A program made the translations under genes and the position numbers. A stretch of 64,000 nt of DNA from Hevea brasiliensis. Its lineage: Eukaryota; Streptophyta; Magnoliopsida; Malpighiales; Euphorbiaceae. The notes below the pieces were generated by a model, which saw only the letters and a list, made by a program, of their open reading frames with translations, had not been told where the DNA came from and searched no databases. Location: positions 51,068,735 to 51,132,734 of the forward strand of contig NC_079503.1 in assembly GCF_030052815.1 (NCBI RefSeq), given 5' to 3'. Positions 56,831 through 64,000 of this stretch are shown here, in pieces; the first letter of the stretch is position 1; each line of letters opens with the position of its first letter.

Positions 56831-59800
56831 TTTTTAGTTTAAAGTACTTTAAATGTGGGTATGTTCTGAACTATCTCTCATGTTTAACATAAAAGAAAAC
56901 AAATTTTAAAATATTGATTTTTTTTCAATAGCCCAATTAAATAAAAAATTTAATGAGCCCATATTCTAATAATTTGAAACTTATTTTTATTAGCCCAACT
57001 TATTTGAAAAATTTGTCGCTGATATTTTTAAATTTATTTTTAAGTAATAAAAAATAATTTAAAAAGATATAAATTTTGAGTGACATACATAAAACGCCTA
57101 GGACTAGATGTTTTATTCTTCATTGGCCTAATATATCTAAATGTTATAATTATTATTTATTAATTTTTTTTATTGGTTTAGCAAAATAAAAAATTTAATG
57201 AGCCAATATTCTAAAAGTTTTAAAGTTTTTTAATTAGCGCGATTAAACAAAAAATTAATGAGTTGATATTTTAATTTTTTAAAAGATTAATTTTTATTGA
57301 CCTAACAAAATTAAAAAACTAGTGGTCCATACTTATAAAATATTTTTTAAATAAAAAAATATTTTAAAAGATTCAAATTGTGAATTAAATATACAAACAC
57401 CTTGATCTTAATGTTACATCTGTCTAACACTAAACTTTGGGGGTTAAAACAGAGTCATAGCCCTCCAAAATTTTAATATTTAATTGAAAGTACTTTATAT
57501 GTGGGTATATTTTTAATCGTCTCTCATGTTTAGTCTCAAAAAAATCTTAAAAAATCTCAAAAGGATGATTTTTTTTATTAACCCAATTAAATAAAACTTA
57601 ATGAGCCCATATTCTAATAATTTGAATCTTATTTTTTTATTGATCAAACTTAGTTCAAAAATTAATCACCGATATTTTTTAAATTTATTTTTAAGTAATT
57701 AAAAAGAAATAAATTTTGAGTAAAGTACATAAAATACCTGAGACTAGTTGTTATATATGTCATTGGCCCCATATAACTAAATGTTATAATCACCATTAAG
57801 TGAAATTTTTTATTGGCCCAATAAAGTAAAAAATTTAAAAGACAAATATTCTAGTAATTTAAAATTTTAAAATAACCCAATTAAACAAAAAAAAAATTAA
57901 TGACTTCATATATTAATTTTTAAAAGATAAGTTATTGTTGATCTAACAAAATTGAAAAATTAGTGACCTACATTTTTAAAATTTCCTTTAATTAATAAAA
58001 AAATATTTTAATAAGATTCAAATTGTGTGTAAAATATTCAAAACACCTAGATCTAAATGTTGCATCCGTCTAATACCAAGCTTGAGAGTTAAAACTGAGA
58101 CACAACCCTCCAAAATTTTAGTTTTTAATTTAATATTTTTAAATTATGGATATGTTCTTAATTGTCTCTCATATTTTCTCTAAATGAAATTTTAGAAGGT
58201 TAATTTTTATTGGCCCAGTGAAATAAAAAATTTAATCAGCTCATATTCTAATTATTTAAAGCTTATTTCTTTTATTGGCCCAAATTAGTTGAAAAATTGG
58301 TTACCAATATTTTTTAATTTTCTTTTAAGTAATAAAAAATAATTTTTAAAAGAACTAAATTATGAATGAGGTACATAAAATACCGAGCTCTAGTTGCTAT
58401 ATTATTAGCCCCACATATCTAAATGTTATAATCATCATTAATTGATATTTTTTATTTGCCTAATAAAGCAAAAAATTTAATGTTTAATATTCTAGAAATT
58501 TAAAAGTTATTTTTCTTGGCCCAATTAAATAAAAAATTAATGAGTCCATATTTTGAATTTTTTTTAAAAGATAAGTTTATTGACCTAATAAAATTGCAAA
58601 ATTAGTGACCCAAATTTCTAAAATTTTCCTTTAAGCAATAAAAAAAAATATTTCTAGTAATTTAATAGTTACTTTTCTTTTGAACAAAAAACTAATAAGT
58701 CCATATTTTGATTTTTAAAAGATAACCTTATGGACCTAATAAAATTACAAAATTAGTGGTCCAATTTTCTAAAATTTTCTTTTAAGTAATAAAAACATAT
58801 TTTAAAAATATTCAAATTATAAGTTAAATACACAATATACTTAGGCCAAAATGTTACACCCATTTAACACCACACTCAAGGGTTGAAATAGAGTTACAGC
58901 CTGTCTAAAAGTTTAATTTTTAATATATAGTACTTTAATTATGGATATGTTCTTCATTGTGTCTCACCATTAGCATCAATAAAATTTTAAAATGTTAATT
59001 TTTTATTAGTCCAATTAAATAAAAAAAATTAATACGCTCATATTCTAATAATTTAAAATTTATTTCTTTAATTGGCCCAATTTAGTTGAAAAATTGGTTG
59101 CTTATATTTTAAAATTACATTTAAGTACTAAAAAACAATTGAAAAAGAATTAAATTGTAAGTGAGGTTCGTAAAACAGTTGGGTATTGTTGTTATATTTG
59201 TCATTGGCCCTATATATCTAAATATTATAATCGTCCTAAATTGATATGTTTTTATTAGGCCAATAAGCCAAAAAGTTTAATAGGCCAATATTCTAGAAGT
59301 TTTTGTTTGTTGGCCCATCAAACAAAAAATTAATGAGTTCATATTTTAAATTTAAAATATTAGCTTTTATTGACTAAAAAAGTTGAAAAATTAGCAGCCT
59401 GACATTTTTTAAATTTCCCTTTAAGTAATAAAAAAATATTTTAAAAAGATTTAAATTGTGAGTTAAATACACAAAATGCCTTGGCCTAACTGTTTCATTT
59501 ATCTAACATTAAACTCAAGGATTGAAATAGAGCCACGGCCCCTCTAAAATTTTAATTTTTAATTTAGAGATTTTTAAAAGTGAATATGTTCTTAACTATC
59601 TCTCACGTTTAGCCTCATCAAAATTTAAACAAAATTTTAAATGGCTGATTTTTTTTGTTAGCTCAATGAAATAAATAATTCAATGAGCTAATATTCTAAT
59701 AATTTGAAACTTATTCTTTTTATTGCCCCAACTTAGTTGAAAAATTGATTGCCGATATTTTTAAAATTTATTTTTAAGTATTAAAAAAGAATTTAAAAAT

Positions 59801-62800
59801 AATTAAATTGTAAGTGACATACATAAAGCACTTAGATTTAGTTATTATATTCACCATTGGCCCTATATATCTAAATATTATAATCGTTATTAATTAATAT
59901 TTTTTATTGGCTTGTTAAGGAAAAAAATTGCTGAACCAATATTCTAGTTATTTAAAAGTTTTACTGTTGGCACAATTAAACAAAAAATCAATGAGTCCAT
60001 ATTTTAATTTTAAAAGATTAGTTTTTATTGGCATAACAAAATTGAAAAATTATTGGCCCTACATTTTTAAATTTTTTTAAGTAATAAAAAATATTTTAAA
60101 AATATTCAAATTATGAATTAAATACAAAAAAAAATCCTAGGTCTAAATCATGCATCCATCTAACACCGAACTCATGCTTTGAAAAAGAGCCACAATGCCT
60201 TAAAAATTTTAATTTTTAGTTTAGAATACTTTAAATGTGTGTATGTTCTTAATTATCTCTCACATTTAGTCTCAATAAAATTTTAACAAAAATTTTAAAA
60301 GGTTTATTTTTTTCATTAACCTAATTTAACAAAAAACTTAATGATTCCATATTCTAACAATTTGAAGCTTTCTTTTTCTTTAATTGCCCAACTTAGTTGA
60401 GAAATTGGTCATAGATATTTTTTTATATTTCCTTTTAAGTAACAGAAAAGAATTTAAAAAGAATTGAATTATAAGCAAGATACATAAAATAATTAAGTCT
60501 AGTTATTGTGAGCAAGATGCATAAAATAATTAAGTCTAGTTGTTATATCTGCCATTGGCCCCATATATCTACATATTATAATCATCATTAATTGATATTT
60601 TTTATTTGCCCAGTAAAGCAAAAAATTTAATAGGTCAATATTCTAGTAATTTAAAAGTTTTTTTTTTCTATTGGCCCAATTAAATGAAAAAAAGAAAATT
60701 AATGAGTCTATATATTATTTTTTAAAAGATTAGTTTTTATTGACCTAATAAAATTTAAAAATTAGTGGCTCACATTTTTAAAATTTTCCTTTAAGTAATA
60801 AAAATTATTTTCAAAAGTTTTAAATTGTGAGTTAAATACATAAAACACCTAGATCTAAATGTTGCATCCTTCTAACACTAAACTTGAGAGTCGAAATAGA
60901 GCCACAATCCCTTCAAAATTTGAATTTTTAATTTAGCATAATTTAAACAAGGGTATGTTCTTAACTATCTCTCACATTTAGTCTCAAAAAAAATCTTAAT
61001 TTAACAAAATTTTAAATGTTGATTTTTTTTATCAGCCCAATTAAATGAAAAAATTTTAATATGTCAACATTCAAATAATTTGAAGCTTTTTTTTTATTGG
61101 TCTAACTTAGTTAAAAAATTAGTTATTGATATTTCTTAAATTTATTTTTAAGTATTAACAAAGAATTTAAAAGAATTAAATTATGGGCGACGTACATAAA
61201 GCACCAGTTGTTTTATCTGTCATTAGCCCCACATATCTAGATGTTATAATAGTTATTAATTGATATTTGTTGTTGGTCCAATAAAGAAAAAAAATTAATG
61301 GACCAATTTTCTAATAATTTAAAGTTTTTTATTTGGCCTAATTAAACAAAAAATTAATAAGTCCATATTTTAATTTTTAAAAGATTAGTTTCTACCGACC
61401 TAACAAAATTGAAAAATTAGTGACTCACATTTTTTTAAATTTTTCTTTAAGTAATAAAAAATATTTTGAAAATATTCAAATTGAGAGTTAAAATACACAA
61501 AATACCTAGGTTTGAATGTTGCATCCATCTAACACCGAGCTCATGGGCTGAAACAGAGCCACATCCCCTCTAAAATTTTTATTTTTAATTATGCTCTTAA
61601 CTGTTTCTTACATCTAGCCTCAATAAAATTTTTACAAAATTTAAAAAGGTTGATTTTTTTTTATTAGTCCAAGTAAATAAAAAATTTAATGAGCACATAT
61701 TCTAACAATAGAAGTTTTTCTTTTTTATTGGCCCAATTTAGTTGAAAATTTGATCGCCGATATTTTTAAAATTTACTTTTAAGAAAAAAAAAAGAATTTA
61801 GAAGGAAATAAATTACGAGTGAGGTACATAAAATACCTATATCTAGTTGTTATATCCGTCATTGTCCCCATATATATAAATATTATAATTGTCATTAATT
61901 GACATTTTTTCTTTGCCCAATAAGGCAAAAATTTTAATGTGTTAATAATTTAGTAATTTCAAAGTTTTTTAATTGGATCAATTAAGCAAAAAAATTAATG
62001 AGTCCACATTTTAATTTTTATAAAATTAGTTTAATGGCCTAATAAAATTAAAAAATTAGTGGTACACTTTTTTAAAATTTTCCTTTAAGTAATAAAAAAG
62101 CATTTTCAAAAGATTCAAATTGTGAGTTAAATACACAAAATATCTTGGCGTAAATGTTGCATCCGTCTAACACTGAAGTCAAGGGTTGAAATAGAGTCAT
62201 AATCTCTCCAAAAAATTTAATTTTTTTATTTAGAGTTCTTTAAATATGGGCATGTTCTTGATTGTTTCTCATGTTTAGTCTACAAAAAATCTTAACAAAA
62301 ATTTAAAAGATAGATTATTTTAAAATCCCAATTAAATAAAAAAAAAAATTAATGAGCCCACATTCTAATAATTTGAAGCTTTTTTTATTGGCCGAACTTA
62401 TTTGAAAAATTGATTGCCAATATTTTTTAAATTTACTTATAAGTAATAAAAAAATTTTTTAAAAGAATTAAATTATGAGTGAGATACATAAAACACATAT
62501 GTCTAGCTGCTATATCTATATTGGCCCCGTATATGTAAATGTTATAATCGTCATTAATTGATATTTTTTATTGGCCTAATAAGACAAAAAATTTAATAAA
62601 CTAATATTCTAGTAATTTCAAAGTTTTTTTAATGGCCCAATTAAACAAAAAATTAATGAGTCTATATTTTTTAAAAATTAGCTTTTTCTGATCAAATAAA
62701 ATTGAAAAATAAAAAGCTTACATTTTTAACATTTTCATTTAAGTAATAAAAAATATTTAAAAAGATTTAAATTATGAGTTAAATACACAAAATATATTGG

Positions 62801-64000
62801 TCTAAATGTTGCATCCGACTAACACTGAACTCACGGGTTGAAGTAGAGCCACAACTCCTCCAAAATTTTAGTTTTTAATTTAGAGTTATTTAAATGTGAG
62901 TATGTTCTTAACCATCTCTCACATTTAGTCTCAAAAAAAATCTTAAGAAAATTCCAAAAGGTTGAATTTTTTTTTAATAACCCAATTTAAAAAAATTAAT
63001 GAGCCTATATTTTAATAATTTGAAGCTTATTTTTTCATTCGACCATCTTATTTAAAAAATTGGCCATTGATATTTTTTAAATTTATCTTTAAGTAATAAA
63101 AAATAATTTATAAAGTTAAATTATGAGTGAGATATATAAAACAGCTAGATCTAGTTATTATATTTATCATTGGCCCATATATCTAAATGTTATAATTTTT
63201 ATTAATTTATTGGCCCAATAAAGCTAAAAAATTTAATAGGTCAATATTCTAGTAATTTCAAAATTTTTTAATTGGCTCAATTAAATAACAAATTAATGGG
63301 TCCATATTTTAATTTTTAAAAGATTAGTTTTTATTAACCTAACAAAATTGAAAAATTAGTGGCACATATTTTTAGAATTTTCCTTTAAGTCATAAAAAAT
63401 ATTTTGAAAGATTTAAATTGCGACTTAAATACACAATATACCTAGGTCTAAATGTCGCGTCCATCTAACACTGAACTAAGGAGTTCTAAGAGAGTCATAG
63501 CCCCCAAAAATTTTAATTTTTAATTTATAGCTTTTTAAATGTAGGTATAATCTTCACTGTCTCTCACATTCAGCCTAAAAAAATCTTTTAAAAAAATTAA
63601 AAATTTGATTTTTTTTAATAGCTGAATTAAATAAAAAATTTAGTGAGTCTATATTCTAATAATTTGAAGCATATTTTTTTATTGGTCCAACTTAGTTAAA
63701 AAATCAGTCATCAATATTTTTTTAAATTTACTTTTAATTAATAAAAAATAATTTTAAAAAATTAAATTGTGAGCGTGGTACATAAAGCACCTAGATTTAG
63801 CTGTTATGTCAGTCATTAGCTCTATATATCCGAATGTTAAAATCATCATAACTTGATATTTTTTATTAGCCCAATAAGGCAAAAAATTTTATGGGCAAAT
63901 ATTCTAGTTATTTAGAAATTTTTTATTGGCTCAATTAAATAAAAAATTAATCCATATTTTAATTTTAAAAGATTAGCTTTTATTAATTTAACAAAATTGA
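56831..64000. repeat. AT-rich ~650-bp tandem satellite, block 3
   Basis: Eleven copies to the window end; landmark positions near 56850, 57488, 58146, 58935, 59581, 60234, 60952, 61590, 62246, 62893 and 63540. The common spacing is about 646-658 bp. Long intervals are explained by a ~150-bp duplication (58520-58800) and a 41-bp duplication (60470-60545). Same orientation as blocks 1 and 2. No genes. Confidence 0.94.
60470..60545. repeat. 41-bp duplication within a satellite monomer
   Basis: The stretch around GCATAAAATAATTAAGTCTA occurs twice in tandem; other monomers have a single ACATAAAACACCTAGGTCTAG-like block here. Confidence 0.82.

Noticed and set aside
1..64000. Host protein-coding, tRNA or rRNA genes
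   Set aside because: No frame outside transposon genes shows a known domain, and no tRNA or rRNA sequence was recognised. The iMet and Asp tRNA-like words are primer-binding sites next to LTRs.
1..64000. Naming the species
   Set aside because: The elements are plant-wide families and I have no database comparison; any species name would be a guess.

Overview
The window is repeat-dense plant DNA with no host gene, rRNA or tRNA that I can support. It holds an AT-rich tandem satellite and a stack of retrotransposons nested inside it. Athila and Copia elements, tRNA-iMet-primed Ty3/gypsy elements with LTRs of 2.5-4 kb, an L1-type LINE and foldback MITEs point to a seed plant, probably a eudicot. 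The setting looks like pericentromeric or other heterochromatin. I cannot name the species from sequence alone.

Satellite: positions 1-3012, 6119-10678 and about 56831-64000 are one diverged array with a monomer of about 650 bp. It continues past both window ends. Each monomer is itself two related halves of about 310-350 bp. The first block carries a 489-bp hairpin MITE (379-867) with a 10-bp target duplication. Blocks 1 and 2 are separated by a LINE fragment (3013-6118), which itself carries a foldback MITE.

Nest between 10684 and about 56830, outermost to innermost: (A) a non-coding Ty3/gypsy-like element, 10684-16870, inserted in satellite; (B) a minus-strand Copia in A's 3' LTR, whose pieces are 16871-17653, 41254-41789 and 44885-47767; (C) a complete Athila, 17654-41248, in B's 3' LTR, with 1578-bp LTRs and target duplication GTCAC; (F) a complete but defective Copia, 26250-35755, in Athila's third ORF, with target duplication CAACT; (D) a solo LTR, 41790-44879, also in B's LTR, with target duplication ATACA; (E) a Ty3/gypsy element from 47768 in B's integrase; (G) a reverse-oriented solo LTR, 50277-54272, in E's LTR, with target duplication CTATA; (H) a reverse-oriented LTR fragment, 55510 to about 56830, in E's gag. 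A, B, E and H all lack their right halves and the satellite resumes directly after H, so one large deletion probably removed them together.

Coding content is retroelement only. Athila keeps gag, protease, RT, RNase H, integrase and a 3' ATHILA-type ORF, each recognisable but interrupted by nonsense codons. Copia F has gag, integrase, RT and RNase H with frameshifts and no protease. Copia B has RT-RNase H and part of the integrase-RT linker. The LINE has pieces of endonuclease, RT and C-terminal zinc-knuckle region. No element in the window looks able to make a full set of its own proteins.
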